Origin: Neobacillus soli NBRC 102451
GTDB lineage: Bacteria > Bacillota > Bacilli > Bacillales > Cytobacillaceae
Reading direction: 5' to 3'
DNA length: 64,000 nt
NCBI RefSeq assembly: GCF_001591665.1
Contig: NZ_BCVI01000036.1
Span: forward strand, 62,001 to 126,000
The stretch's first letter is position 1, and each line of letters opens with the position of its first letter. A model generated the notes under the pieces. It had not been told where the DNA came from. It ran no database searches and saw nothing but the letters and a program-made list of their open reading frames with translations. This document shows, piece after piece, positions 47,085 to 55,225 of this stretch. The position numbers and the translations under genes are program-made.

Positions 47085-47204
47085 TGCTTTATCTTGTTTA
47101 TTGAGATACGTTTTTTTAACATTTTTTTAAAATAACTTCGAGGGAGGCTTACCACGCTATTTTAAGCCAGAAATATCATTCCAGGGAAGATTAAGGAGAA
47201 ATTT

Positions 47205-48716
47205 ATGATCAAAAAAGACAATAATATTAAGTTCGTTGTCGCTGGTTTACTATTGGCAATACTTATGGCAGCCATGGATAACACGATAGTGGCAACGGCG
47301 ATGGCGACCATCGTTTCTGACCTTGGCGGCTTTGACAAATTTATTTGGGTGACCTCGGCCTATATGGTGGCTGTCATGGCTGGGATGCCCATCTTCGGTA
47401 AGTTATCCGATATGTATGGCCGGAAACGCTTTTTTATTTTTGGATTAGTTGTTTTTCTGATTGGCTCTGCTTTATGCGGAATTGCCCAAACGATTGTTCA
47501 ATTAAGTATATTCCGGGCCATTCAAGGGATTGGCGGCGGGGCCCTGATGCCAATCGCCTTTACGATTGTTTTCGATATTTTCCCGCCTGAAAATCGCGGC
47601 AAAATGACTGGCTTGCTTGGGGCCGTATTCGGTGCATCAAGTGTATTAGGACCGCTGTTAGGTGCTTATATTACTGATTATTTCAGTTGGCACTGGATCT
47701 TTTATGTCAATGTTCCGATTGGTATCGTTTCATTTATTTTAATTTTCCGTTATTATCATGAATCTTTAGGTCATTCTAAGCAGAAAATTGACTGGCTTGG
47801 GGCAATCACGCTTGTCATTTCTGTTGTTAGTTTAATGTTTGCTTTAGAACTAGGCGGCAAAGAATACGACTGGGATTCTGTTCAGATTCTTAGCTTATTT
47901 GCCAGTTTCCTTGTCTTTTTTGTAGCCTTTTTCATTGCCGAATTAAAGGCAGCAGAACCGATTTTACCACTTTGGCTTTTCAAACGGCGCCTGTTTGCCA
48001 CCTCACAGATACTAGCCTTTTTATATGGCGGTACGTTTATTATATTAACTGTGTTTATTCCGATTTTCGTTCAAGCAGTCTATGGCGGTTCAGCGAAGAA
48101 TGCCGGGTTAATTTTGACACCAATGATGCTCGGTTCGGTCGCTGGAAGTTCGGTTGGCGGGATTTTCCAAACGAAGACCTCGTACCGGAACCTGATGATC
48201 ATTTCGATTATTTCTTATGTAGTTGGTATGTACTTCCTCGGCACAATGACGGTTGATACCACACGCTTCCTACTAACGATTTATATGATACTTGTTGGTT
48301 TCGGCGTTGGGTTCTCATTTTCCTTATTGCCTACAGCATCGATTCATAATTTGGAGCCACAATACCGCGGTACCGCTAACTCCACCAACTCATTCCTGCG
48401 TTCGTTTGGGATGACGATTGGGGTAACGATATTTGGTACGATTCAAGGTAATGTCTTTCAGGATAAATTGAAGGCAGCCTTTGCTGGCATGCAAGGCGGC
48501 GGCAATTTCAAAATGGGCGACCCGCGTGAGATTTTCCAAGCAGATGAGCGTGCTAAAATACCTGGGGTGATTTTAGATAAAATCGTTCATGCGATGTCGG
48601 ACTCGATTACGCATGCATTTTTACTTGCGTTGATTCCGATTGCTCTCGCTGCGATTACAATTTTCTTCATGGGCAGTGCCCGCGTGGAAGTGAGCAAGAA
48701 ACCAGCAAAGAGTTAA
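47205..48716 (+). CDS. DHA2 family MFS exporter (EmrB/QacA type, 14 TM)
   Basis: The 503-residue protein has 14 hydrophobic segments, with the DHA motifs MDNTIVATAMATIVSDLGGF near residue 24, FGKLSDMYGRKRFFIFGLVV and FGASSVLGPLLGAYITDYFS. AAGGAG precedes ATG 47205. It likely exports a toxic compound by proton antiport. No regulator is adjacent. Confidence 0.88.
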   Translation: MIKKDNNIKFVVAGLLLAILMAAMDNTIVATAMATIVSDLGGFDKFIWVTSAYMVAVMAGMPIFGKLSDMYGRKRFFIFGLVVFLIGSALCGIAQTIVQLSIFRAIQGIGGGALMPIAFTIVFDIFPPENRGKMTGLLGAVFGASSVLGPLLGAYITDYFSWHWIFYVNVPIGIVSFILIFRYYHESLGHSKQKIDWLGAITLVISVVSLMFALELGGKEYDWDSVQILSLFASFLVFFVAFFIAELKAAEPILPLWLFKRRLFATSQILAFLYGGTFIILTVFIPIFVQAVYGGSAKNAGLILTPMMLGSVAGSSVGGIFQTKTSYRNLMIISIISYVVGMYFLGTMTVDTTRFLLTIYMILVGFGVGFSFSLLPTASIHNLEPQYRGTANSTNSFLRSFGMTIGVTIFGTIQGNVFQDKLKAAFAGMQGGGNFKMGDPREIFQADERAKIPGVILDKIVHAMSDSITHAFLLALIPIALAAITIFFMGSARVEVSKKPAKS

Positions 48717-48722
48717 TAAGGC

Positions 48723-48757
48723 AGGCACCTGGGCGTTTTCTCAGGTGCCTTATTTTT
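48723..48757 (+). terminator. Terminator after the EmrB-type exporter
   Basis: AGGCACCTG (48723-48731) and CAGGTGCCT (48742-48750) form a 9-bp stem followed by TATTTTTATT. Confidence 0.85.
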
Positions 48758-48903
48758 ATTCGATAAATTTCCCATCCATATAATCGTGGTAGGCCTGGCG
48801 AATGTCTTCCTCCGTGTTCATTACAAAAGGCCCCCGTGCCACAATTGGTTCATTTAGCGGTATCCCTGCATATAACAACACGCGAAGTCTTTCCTGGAGA
48901 GCA
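48756..48903 (-). pseudogene. 3' remnant of a pirin family gene
   Basis: Reading back from TAA at 48756, about 49 codons encode LRVLLYAGIPLNEPIVARGP and then FVMNTEEDIRQAYHDYMDGK, the conserved C-terminus of pirin (cupin) proteins. The similarity stops at about 48903, exactly where the ATTCGC array begins, and a TGA follows in frame at 48912. A full pirin gene would need about 650 bp more. The upstream portion is absent from the window, so this is a truncated gene. Confidence 0.8.
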
Positions 48904-48905
48904 AA

Positions 48906-49025
48906 ATTCGCTCATTGAAAGTTGGTATTCGCTCATTGGGTACAGAAATTCGCCCATTGAATAGATAAATTCGCTCATTGGAAGGCAATATTCGCCCATT
49001 GGATGCAAAAATTCGCCCATGGTCA
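48906..49025. repeat. Tandem array of 6 units with 21-bp period, ATTCGCCCATTGG family
   Basis: ATTCGC cores start at 48906, 48927, 48948, 48969, 48990 and 49011, exactly 21 bp apart. The consensus is ATTCGCYCATTGG followed by 8 variable bases often rich in A. Minus-strand translation gives only NERI/NGRI-type heptads. The rest of 49026-49100 shows nothing clear. Confidence 0.9.
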
Positions 49026-49122
49026 TTTAATTTCAAAAAGCCGTCACAAAGTTCGATAAAATTCGGCAGGAATCTCGTCCCTTTTATTAGAATTTATTTT
49101 TAAAATGAAAGGAGAGATGATT

Positions 49123-50097
49123 TTGCTTATAAAAGAAAGAACAAAACCGTTAATAATGCTCATATTGGAGGCTTTACTGCGGCGACTCCCATTGAATCAC
49201 CAAAAATATCAGCAGATTTTGGAGGCACTTGGAAGATGGGAGGCCGGATACCGTGGTGAGCAATCGCTTGATTACTATTATCGTGATCTTCCGAACCAGA
49301 AATACATGATCCTTCACGATTTAAACCTCCCTGATGGTGACTACAACTGCCAGATTGATACCCTTCTTCTAACACCTGAATTTGCCTTAGTTATCGATGT
49401 GAAAAATATGGCTGGGAAGTTAACTTTTGATACTGACAATGAACAGTTTATTCAAATCAATAATGGGAAAGAAAAAGGATACCCCGATCCGATTGCGCAA
49501 GCAGAAAGGCATCAAAAGTACATAAGGAAACTTCTTGCTGCACACCATTTCCCTCCAGTCCCGGTTGATTATTTAGTGGTAATCAGCAACGGGTATACTT
49601 CCTATGTCGTCACAGGAAAAAACACCCATATAGTGAAACCGCGGGTTTGTAAAGCCGACGCCTTCCTAAATAAAATTAAACTTTTTGAAAAATTGTATTT
49701 GAATTCACTTCTTACTGCGAAAGATCTTCGGAAGTTCAGCCGTCTTTTGGTGAAAATGAATACGATTCCGACAAAACATGTCTTGCAAAAATACGGAATC
49801 CAGAGATTGGACCTGCCAACCGGTGTTCAATGCCTGACTTGCGAGTATCTTCCACTTATTCGTCAGAAACAGCAATGGTTTTGTCCATCTTGCCAAACCT
49901 TTTCCAAAGATGCCCACTTACAAGCACTGAACGATTATTTTTTGCTGTTTAATTCAACTATAACAAATCGGCAGTTTCGGGAATTTGCTCATTTAAAATC
50001 ACGTGATACTGCGAAAAGATTACTGTTTGCTTGTAATTTTCAATGCCATGGTAAGAACAGATACTATTCCTATTCTCCTAAGAAAATCCCTTGGTGA
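49123..50097 (+). CDS. NERD-domain protein with C-terminal zinc ribbon
   Basis: From a TTG start with AAGGAG 8-9 bases upstream, the protein of 324 residues begins LLIKERTKPLIMLILEALLR. The NERD (nuclease-related) domain spans about 40-160 with GYRGEQSLDYYYRDL, CQIDTLLLTPEFALVIDVKN (D and DxK catalytic-type residues) and GYPDPIAQAERHQKYIRKLL. A CxxC-x16-CxxC zinc ribbon follows near residues 240-265. Start ATGs at 49105 or 49117 are possible but poorly spaced. The DNA or RNA substrate is unknown. Arrays of 21-bp repeats flank it on both sides. Confidence 0.85.
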   Translation: MLIKERTKPLIMLILEALLRRLPLNHQKYQQILEALGRWEAGYRGEQSLDYYYRDLPNQKYMILHDLNLPDGDYNCQIDTLLLTPEFALVIDVKNMAGKLTFDTDNEQFIQINNGKEKGYPDPIAQAERHQKYIRKLLAAHHFPPVPVDYLVVISNGYTSYVVTGKNTHIVKPRVCKADAFLNKIKLFEKLYLNSLLTAKDLRKFSRLLVKMNTIPTKHVLQKYGIQRLDLPTGVQCLTCEYLPLIRQKQQWFCPSCQTFSKDAHLQALNDYFLLFNSTITNRQFREFAHLKSRDTAKRLLFACNFQCHGKNRYYSYSPKKIPW

Positions 50098-50127
50098 GTT
50101 CATTACATTAAAGAGAGGGAAATTCAA

Positions 50128-50264
50128 ATTCGCCCATTGGATGGCAGAATTCGCTCATGGGATGCAAAAATTCGCCCATTGGAGAGCAAAATTCGCTCAT
50201 TGGGTACGAAAATTCGCCCATTGAACACATATATACCCCTCTGGATACTACAAATTCGCGAGTA
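50128..50264. repeat. Second 21-bp-period array, ATTCGCCCATTGG family
   Basis: ATTCGC cores start at 50128, 50149, 50170, 50191 and 50212. A degenerate unit is at about 50233, and a partial core at 50254 is still in phase. The consensus equals that of the array at 48906. It begins about 30 bp after the NERD stop. Confidence 0.9.
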
Positions 50265-50331
50265 AACAGGAAAAAGACGGGTGCGAACCCGTCGAAACCG
50301 CTAATAGAAGGTAAAAACCGTAATAAATCAC

Positions 50332-50367
50332 AAAAGGGACGCCCACAATCTGCGTCCTTTTTCTTTT
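50332..50367 (+). terminator. Terminator downstream of the NERD gene array
   Basis: GGACGC (50337-50342) pairs with GCGTCC (50352-50357), extended by A-T pairs, and TTTTTCTTTT follows. A separate small hairpin GACGGGT-GCGA-ACCCGTC with a GNRA loop is at 50276-50293. Confidence 0.75.
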
Positions 50368-50426
50368 ATTTAAAAATCTTAATCATTTTTACGGGAATCA
50401 AGCAGTTTTTCGAAAAAAAGACCATT

Positions 50427-50825
50427 TTATACCTCAAGGTCCTTCCCTTCCTCAACAATATGGAACAGGAGGTGGGCTAAATGATGAATTGGGCCGTATT
50501 CTTCATCGTCCTCTTCATCCTCTTCCCCATTAAATTCCATGTCGTTCAAGAAAAGGGCCATAAACTCGTAAAAATCCTTCAGTTGGAAAGAATAGCAGGC
50601 AGCTGGGTCTTCATTTTCTTCTTCATATTGCAGGACCATGTAGGATAGATCCCCATCAGCATCTTCCGCATCGAAAAAGACAAAAAAGCCTATGTTTGTA
50701 TCGAGTTCAAATAAATGCCTTGTTCCACCCTCGGTTGCTTTTCCAAACTCCTCTTGGCTTAGTTTTTGGATTTGCATGCTATCAATATTATCTTCTTGAT
50801 GAAAACCAACAACAAATGATTTCAT
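50427..50825 (-). CDS. Acidic cytosolic hypothetical protein
   Basis: The 132-residue protein is rich in Asp/Glu, with MKSFVVGFHQEDNIDSMQIQ at the start and the run EFNGEEDEEDDEEYGPIHHL near residue 100. There is no membrane segment or signal. TTTAAGGAGG precedes ATG 50825, supporting translation. I do not recognise a named domain. It stands alone between the array and a small gene. Confidence 0.7.
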   Translation of the reverse strand: MKSFVVGFHQEDNIDSMQIQKLSQEEFGKATEGGTRHLFELDTNIGFFVFFDAEDADGDLSYMVLQYEEENEDPAACYSFQLKDFYEFMALFLNDMEFNGEEDEEDDEEYGPIHHLAHLLFHIVEEGKDLEV

Positions 50826-50901
50826 TTTTTCCTCCTTAAATCTTCTCCATATTTAAAACACATGCCATTAGCATACCCTATTTCCCGCCAAATTCATTCA
50901 T

Positions 50902-51087
50902 TTATGCTTCATCATGATCATTCTTACCAACTGCCCCTTCAAAATGTTCATTTAAATACGGGTTTTCATTTGGTGCGAAGTTAGCAGAAAGTAAACTCAT
51001 TTCCGGCTCTAGTCCATTGAGACCTTTTACAGATTTAGACTTTCCCTCATGATCATCACTAACAAACTCGTTCTCTTTTTCACTCAA
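50902..51087 (-). CDS. Small hydrophilic hypothetical protein
   Basis: TTG 51087 has AGGAGGGC 8-9 bases upstream and gives a 61-residue protein LSEKENEFVSDDHEGKSKSV ending in GKNDHDEA. An earlier ATG at 51153 lacks a ribosome binding site. The protein is hydrophilic and probably disordered, with an EMSLLSANFAPNENPYLN segment. Function unknown. Confidence 0.6.
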   Translation of the reverse strand: MSEKENEFVSDDHEGKSKSVKGLNGLEPEMSLLSANFAPNENPYLNEHFEGAVGKNDHDEA

Positions 51088-51163
51088 GCAAATCGCCCTC
51101 CTTTCTTGAAACTTTTTTTCTATTGTCTGCCTTGCTATAGGATTACATTCCAAACGGCATAAA

Positions 51164-51190
51164 AAAATCCCCGATTAAATCAGGGATTTT
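51164..51190 (-). terminator. Terminator after the pro-peptide gene
   Basis: AAAATCCC and GGGATTTT pair with an inner GATT/AATC stem, and on the minus strand a T7 run follows. It is 12 bp after the stop of the signal pro-peptide gene. Confidence 0.85.
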
Positions 51191-51201
51191 AGGAACTGTC
51201 A

Positions 51202-51348
51202 TCAAATTGGCGGTTGAATTGGGTGGTCAGCTAGTGGATTAGTTGCATACGCTACATCATGTGATTGCTTTTGACTGTCAACACCTTTTGCGGAAGTGAA
51301 AAGAACAAGTAGTGAAACTGAACAGATAAGTACAACAAACTTTTTCAT
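51202..51348 (-). CDS. Putative secreted signalling pro-peptide of an RRNPP pair
   Basis: ATG 51348 with AGGAGG 7 bases upstream starts 48 codons. The product begins MKKFVVLICSVSLLVLFTSA, a clear Sec signal peptide, then KGVDSQKQSHDVAYATN and the C-terminal PLADHPIQPPI. This layout (signal, linker, short C-terminal pheromone) is that of NprX/PapR/Phr precursors. The gene begins 10 bp after the TPR regulator stop, and the stop codon overlaps the ribosome binding site. The mature peptide is probably the last 5-9 residues. Confidence 0.8.
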   Translation of the reverse strand: MKKFVVLICSVSLLVLFTSAKGVDSQKQSHDVAYATNPLADHPIQPPI

Positions 51349-51358
51349 AGTTGGCCTC

Positions 51359-52579
51359 CTAAGTTATTTTATTTAAATAATTCACGGCTTCTAAAACCAT
51401 ACCCTTTTCATTGTAATAATCAGCAAGCATTTTATAAAAACGGGTAAGGTCGTCATTATGTTCATTGCCCTCTTCAAAATAGGGTATTACTTTGGATTCT
51501 AAATATTTAAACCCTTTACCTGGAGAGTTCATAAGGAGCAGATAAAAGTCGGCTAATAGTCGATATTTTTTAACCCCTAGATCTTTCGCTAAAGAGTGCA
51601 CTTCTTGAAAACACTCGCATGCCTTCTCAATAAAACGTAAAGAATAGTTAAGTTCACCAATTGAATATAAAGTGACAAGGTAATGCTGATTAAAGTTGGG
51701 CTGCAAGGCCAAACTTTTGTCATAATAGTACAGGGCCTCTTTTACATTCTTCATCTTATTTTGTAAGTAACCCATATTGTGATAAATTTGCGGGAGCAGT
51801 TTTTCTTCTTTTAATAATTCTGCGTTGCGGATTAAGTGTTGGAAACAGCCTTGCGCTTCTTCGTAGATATTGGAATGGGTGTAATTGATCCCCAAAAGCA
51901 TAAGAGTGTGAAGAATTCTAATGAAGTTATGCTGATTCATAAATATTTGCAGCGCCATATTACCAAAATGGATCGCATGTCCTGATTGCTGAAGTGAGCT
52001 TTTTACAAGCGCCCGATGATATAGGAATTCTCCATCCGCAGTTTCGTTATTATTTTCTGTACTTAAGGCATCAAGGATATCATCTGCATTCTTATATTGA
52101 CCCTTCCACATTAAGAATATCGCATTATAGTAACGAAATAAATAGTTCTCATGTTGGGAAAAATTTTTCTTTTGCTTATATAATAAGTCTCTCTGACACT
52201 CGGCTTCGGCAAATAATCCCTTGTATAATAGATATCGGTATTTATATAACTCGCTGATGTAAATATGCTGGGAGAAGGGGATAAGATGTTCCATATCTTT
52301 TAGTTTCTGATAGGTTTCGTCTATTTCATTCATAAGATAAAAATTAGTCTTACTATCAAGATCTCTTAAAAGAATTTTGATTTGATCTTCTTTCTCTTCC
52401 ATCTCTTCAAGGCTTATCTGGAGCCTTTCAAGTAAAAGGGAAATCGTGTTCTCGTTTGCTTCTTTTGAGTTGTTTTCAATCTTGCTTAAATGGGGAACAG
52501 AGCAAATCCCTTTCGCAAGCTCTGCTTGTGTCATTCCTCGTTGGGTTCGATAGAATTTAATCAGGGCTCCGAATTCCAT
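51359..52579 (-). CDS. RRNPP-family quorum-sensing regulator (HTH plus TPR, NprR/PlcR-like)
   Basis: The 406-residue protein has an N-terminal Xre HTH (about 5-60: FYRTQRGMTQAELAKGICSV, then PHLSKIENN) and eight or so TPR helical pairs from about 70 onward, including LLPQIYHNMGYLQNKMKNVK and HYLVTLYSIGELNYSLRF. This fits transcription factors such as NprR and PlcR that bind re-imported peptides. The secreted pro-peptide gene follows in the same transcript. Targets are unknown. Confidence 0.88.
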   Translation of the reverse strand: MEFGALIKFYRTQRGMTQAELAKGICSVPHLSKIENNSKEANENTISLLLERLQISLEEMEEKEDQIKILLRDLDSKTNFYLMNEIDETYQKLKDMEHLIPFSQHIYISELYKYRYLLYKGLFAEAECQRDLLYKQKKNFSQHENYLFRYYNAIFLMWKGQYKNADDILDALSTENNNETADGEFLYHRALVKSSLQQSGHAIHFGNMALQIFMNQHNFIRILHTLMLLGINYTHSNIYEEAQGCFQHLIRNAELLKEEKLLPQIYHNMGYLQNKMKNVKEALYYYDKSLALQPNFNQHYLVTLYSIGELNYSLRFIEKACECFQEVHSLAKDLGVKKYRLLADFYLLLMNSPGKGFKYLESKVIPYFEEGNEHNDDLTRFYKMLADYYNEKGMVLEAVNYLNKIT

Positions 52580-52740
52580 ATTGCCACCAGCTCACCTTTC
52601 GTTTTTTACCATTTTACTATAAATGTCATCTTTCTCACAGTATCTTTCAGATTATTTAAAAAAATAATGAATATAATAGTCTTTTTTTATTGGGAAAATT
52701 TTTCCTTTAGCGCAATATTGATAGTTTTTTAAACAAAAAA

Positions 52741-52765
52741 ACCAACCCAATTAAGGCTGGTAATC
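52741..52765 (-). terminator. Terminator of corA
   Basis: On the minus strand ACCAGCC and GGGTTGGT pair imperfectly around TTAATT, then a T7 run. It overlaps the corA stop region. Confidence 0.7.
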
Positions 52766-53703
52766 TAGAAATATTTCTTTTTCCAAAAAATAATCGCCGC
52801 TAATGTCGATAACACGCCGCATATTATTAAAGTAAACATAAACCCATGCGGATTATTTTCAAAAGGTAATTCAACGTTCATTCCAAAAAGACTGAATACC
52901 ATTGTCGGGAACGATAAAATAATCGTAATTGATGTTAAAAACTTCATCACAATGTTCAAGTTATTTGAAATGATCGAGGCGAAGGCATTCATCATTCCCG
53001 TTAAGATGGAACGATAGGTTTCCGCCATCTCAATCGCCTGTGTTTTTTCAATAATGACGTCTTCTAATAAATCCTTGTCTTCTTCATACATTTTCAAATA
53101 ATTAAAGCGGAGTATTTTATCGAGTACGACCTTATTTGATTTCAACGAAGTCGTAAAGTAAACCAAACTTTTCTCTAAAGCGAGAAACGCAAATAGTTCT
53201 TTATTTTTCAATGATTGGTGAACGACGCGTTCAATTTCATTGGTTTTCTTGTTAATTTGTTTTAAGTAACGAAGATAATAAGAAGAAATGACAAACAGGA
53301 TTTGCAGGGCGAAACGTGTCTTTTTAAAGGTAAAAAACTCTTTCACTCTGTTTTTCCGAAATTCCTCTAGGATCGGTGTATCTTTTAATGAAACGGTAAT
53401 AATACAGTCTTCCGTCAGGATAATCCCAATTGGAATCGTCTCATAACCGGCAAACCCCGTTTCGTCGTGAACGATATAGGGAAAGTCGACAATGATGTAG
53501 ACTCGGCCGTCATCCCGTTCAATCCTTGGACGTTCTTCATCATCCAAGGCGTCTTTGATAATATCCACATCGACTTGGGCATCAATTGATACTCGGGTAA
53601 TTTCTTCTGCTGTTGGGGCAGACATATTGACCCAGCAGCCCTTTGAAATCACATCAACCGTCTCTAACACCTTTGTCTCTGTGCTTTTAAAAATTTCCAA
53701 CAT
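52765..53703 (-). CDS. corA: CorA-family magnesium/divalent cation channel
   Basis: The 312-residue protein has a large acidic N-terminal cytosolic domain and two C-terminal helices (IVMKFLTSITIILSFPTMVF and HGFMFTLIICGVLSTLAAII) joined by FGMNVELPFENNPHG, with the GMN selectivity motif. It forms a pentameric Mg2+ channel. GTGAGGAGG precedes ATG 53703. A 40-codon ORF ends 16 bp upstream in a folded leader. Confidence 0.92.
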   Translation of the reverse strand: MLEIFKSTETKVLETVDVISKGCWVNMSAPTAEEITRVSIDAQVDVDIIKDALDDEERPRIERDDGRVYIIVDFPYIVHDETGFAGYETIPIGIILTEDCIITVSLKDTPILEEFRKNRVKEFFTFKKTRFALQILFVISSYYLRYLKQINKKTNEIERVVHQSLKNKELFAFLALEKSLVYFTTSLKSNKVVLDKILRFNYLKMYEEDKDLLEDVIIEKTQAIEMAETYRSILTGMMNAFASIISNNLNIVMKFLTSITIILSFPTMVFSLFGMNVELPFENNPHGFMFTLIICGVLSTLAAIIFWKKKYF

Positions 53704-53719
53704 ACGAAAACCTCCTCAC

Positions 53720-53842
53720 TTACTTTGTTTGAGGAAGCCAACAACCTTTTCCAGAGTTGATATTCTTGATATTCAATTCAATCCATTCAAAGACATTGAC
53801 TTCCCCTCGCCTACTTGGGTCCGGGTCCACGGAATAACACAA
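53720..53842 (-). CDS. Candidate leader peptide upstream of corA
   Basis: TTG 53842 has AGAAGGAG 9 bases upstream. The 40-codon frame encodes, after the start residue, CYSVDPDPSRRGEVNVFEWI, then ELNIKNINSGKGCWLPQTK, and stops 16 bp before corA. The DPDP near its start recalls the D/E-P run of enterobacterial MgtL, whose translation senses Mg2+. No family match is claimed. Translation is supported by the ribosome binding site and by position only. Confidence 0.5.
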   Translation of the reverse strand: MCYSVDPDPSRRGEVNVFEWIELNIKNINSGKGCWLPQTK

Positions 53843-53854
53843 AAATATCAACTC
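53754..53854 (-). promoter_or_regulatory. Leader hairpin enclosing the candidate corA leader ORF
   Basis: GAGTTGATATT (53754-53764) is the exact reverse complement of AATATCAACTC (53844-53854). The upstream arm overlaps the leader ORF ribosome binding site and the downstream arm is inside its coding region. A second copy of the AATATCAA motif lies next to the inner arm and offers alternative pairing. Another hairpin, AAACTCC with GGAGTTT, is at 53890-53917. Confidence 0.55.
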
Positions 53855-53982
53855 CTTCTAACTTTTTTCATCCTATCCTATCATAAACTGAAACTCCATA
53901 AAGTTCAAAGGAGTTTTTAAAAAAAGAAAGCCATGCTTCAGAATATTCATAGCCGAGACAATCTGTGCTTGTTTTGTTCGTC

Positions 53983-54879
53983 TTATTTGTCTTCTGAAAA
54001 ATAGGGATTTAAATGAATTAATACTTCTCTAATGTTGTCATTTTTATCAATCAAATTCTTTTTAATCGATTTTGCTAAATCATGCCCTTGTTTGATTGTT
54101 TTATCATGATCAATTGCGATTCGTAAATCGACCAACACATAATGACCATGTTCTCTCGCCCTGATCCTGTCGATTCTCTTGACGTCAGGGGATTGCTTAA
54201 TAATTGCCACGTATTCCTCAATTGTCTCTGTCTTAATATTACGCTCGAGTAATATGTCAAAGGCCTCTGTCAGCATTTCTTTCGCAATTTTAAAAATCAA
54301 ATAAGCCACAAAAATACTTGCAACCCTATCACCGTAAAGTAAAAAAGGAATGTCCAACCGTTCCCCAATGATTGAAAGGAGTACTCCGATTGCAGCTGCG
54401 ATGGATGCAACAATGTCAGCTTTATGATCAAACGCGATTGCCTCAATGGCCTTACTATTATTTTGATTGGCAACCCGCAATGAACTCCGGTATAAAATAA
54501 TCTTGGTAATAAAGGAAAAGAGCGCGACCCACATTGCCAGGAAGCTTGGTGATTCTACTGTATGGAATAACCCGCTGATCCCTTCATAAGCGACATAAAT
54601 GGCCACAAGCAGCAGCAAAAACCCAATAATTTCGGAAACGATAACCTCTGCTTTTCCATGGCCATATGGATGTTCCTTATCTGCTGGTTTATCAGAAATC
54701 TTTATAACCAACAAAACAATAACAGACGCAAAAACATCTGCAGCCGAATGGATCCCATCAGCAAATACAGCTTCACTATTTCCATAGGACCCAATAATAA
54801 TTTTTCCTAATGTAAGAATTAAATTACTGATTACACTAATCCAAGCCACTTTTTTGGCCAGGGCTTCTCTCATTCCCAT
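53983..54879 (-). CDS. Cation diffusion facilitator (CDF) metal exporter
   Basis: The 298-residue protein has six membrane helices. The metal site HSAADVFASVIVLLVI (HxxxD) is in TM2 and AFDHKADIVASIAAAIGV (HxxxD) is in TM5. KEHPYGHGKAEV lies between TM2 and TM3, and a cytosolic C-terminal domain follows. It likely exports Mn2+, Zn2+ or Fe2+. A terminator-like stem follows at about 53930-53965. Confidence 0.9.
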   Translation of the reverse strand: MGMREALAKKVAWISVISNLILTLGKIIIGSYGNSEAVFADGIHSAADVFASVIVLLVIKISDKPADKEHPYGHGKAEVIVSEIIGFLLLLVAIYVAYEGISGLFHTVESPSFLAMWVALFSFITKIILYRSSLRVANQNNSKAIEAIAFDHKADIVASIAAAIGVLLSIIGERLDIPFLLYGDRVASIFVAYLIFKIAKEMLTEAFDILLERNIKTETIEEYVAIIKQSPDVKRIDRIRAREHGHYVLVDLRIAIDHDKTIKQGHDLAKSIKKNLIDKNDNIREVLIHLNPYFSEDK

Positions 54880-54985
54880 AGTAAACCACCTCGAAATTCC
54901 CTTTAGAAATCATAACAAACATGACCTTGATGGGTCTAGAGAAAAAGTCTTGCCCAATCCAAGTTAAGTTGAACGAATACAACAT

Positions 54986-55132
54986 TTAGGGTTGTTTTTC
55001 TTCATGCCCGTCTCCTTCATTTTTAACCATTTCTACTTCCTCAATTACTGAAATTCGTGTGATTTGGTCGTGCAAGAAATGGAAGGCTTGATCTAAATCC
55101 TCCCGTGTTGGGAATTCATCTTTTTTATACAT
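54986..55132 (-). CDS. Small 48-residue hypothetical protein
   Basis: ATG 55132 with AGGGGGGTG upstream starts MYKKDEFPTREDLDQAFHFL and ends GDGHEEKQP. The frame extends further upstream without a start of equal quality. It is hydrophilic and helical and of unknown function. It is divergent from the YozQ-like gene. Confidence 0.6.
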   Translation of the reverse strand: MYKKDEFPTREDLDQAFHFLHDQITRISVIEEVEMVKNEGDGHEEKQP

Positions 55133-55225
55133 ATTGGACACCCCCCTTATAAGTTTTTTTATGAGTAATATTTTATAAAAAGAAGAAAATATCGTTGTAC
55201 CCAATATGAAAAGGAGGAATACAGG

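Noticed and set aside
48854-49036. Minus-strand frame with NERI/NGRI heptads over the ATTCGC array
   Set aside because: Same cause: a 21-bp period keeps frames open. The true signal on this strand is the pirin remnant in another frame.
37465-50264. CRISPR array
   Set aside because: The period is 21 bp with only 12-13 conserved bases and 8-9 bp variable parts. There are no repeats and spacers of CRISPR size and no cas genes.
50003-50480. Plus-strand frames over the second ATTCGC array
   Set aside because: They derive from the end of the NERD gene and the repeats; no ribosome binding site or family.
52490-52732. Plus-strand frame at the start of the RRNPP regulator
   Set aside because: It overlaps the regulator and its promoter, has phenylalanine-rich random composition and no family.
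53704-53982. M-box magnesium riboswitch upstream of corA
   Set aside because: None of the conserved M-box sequence blocks was recognised; the leader has a different fold and a small ORF.
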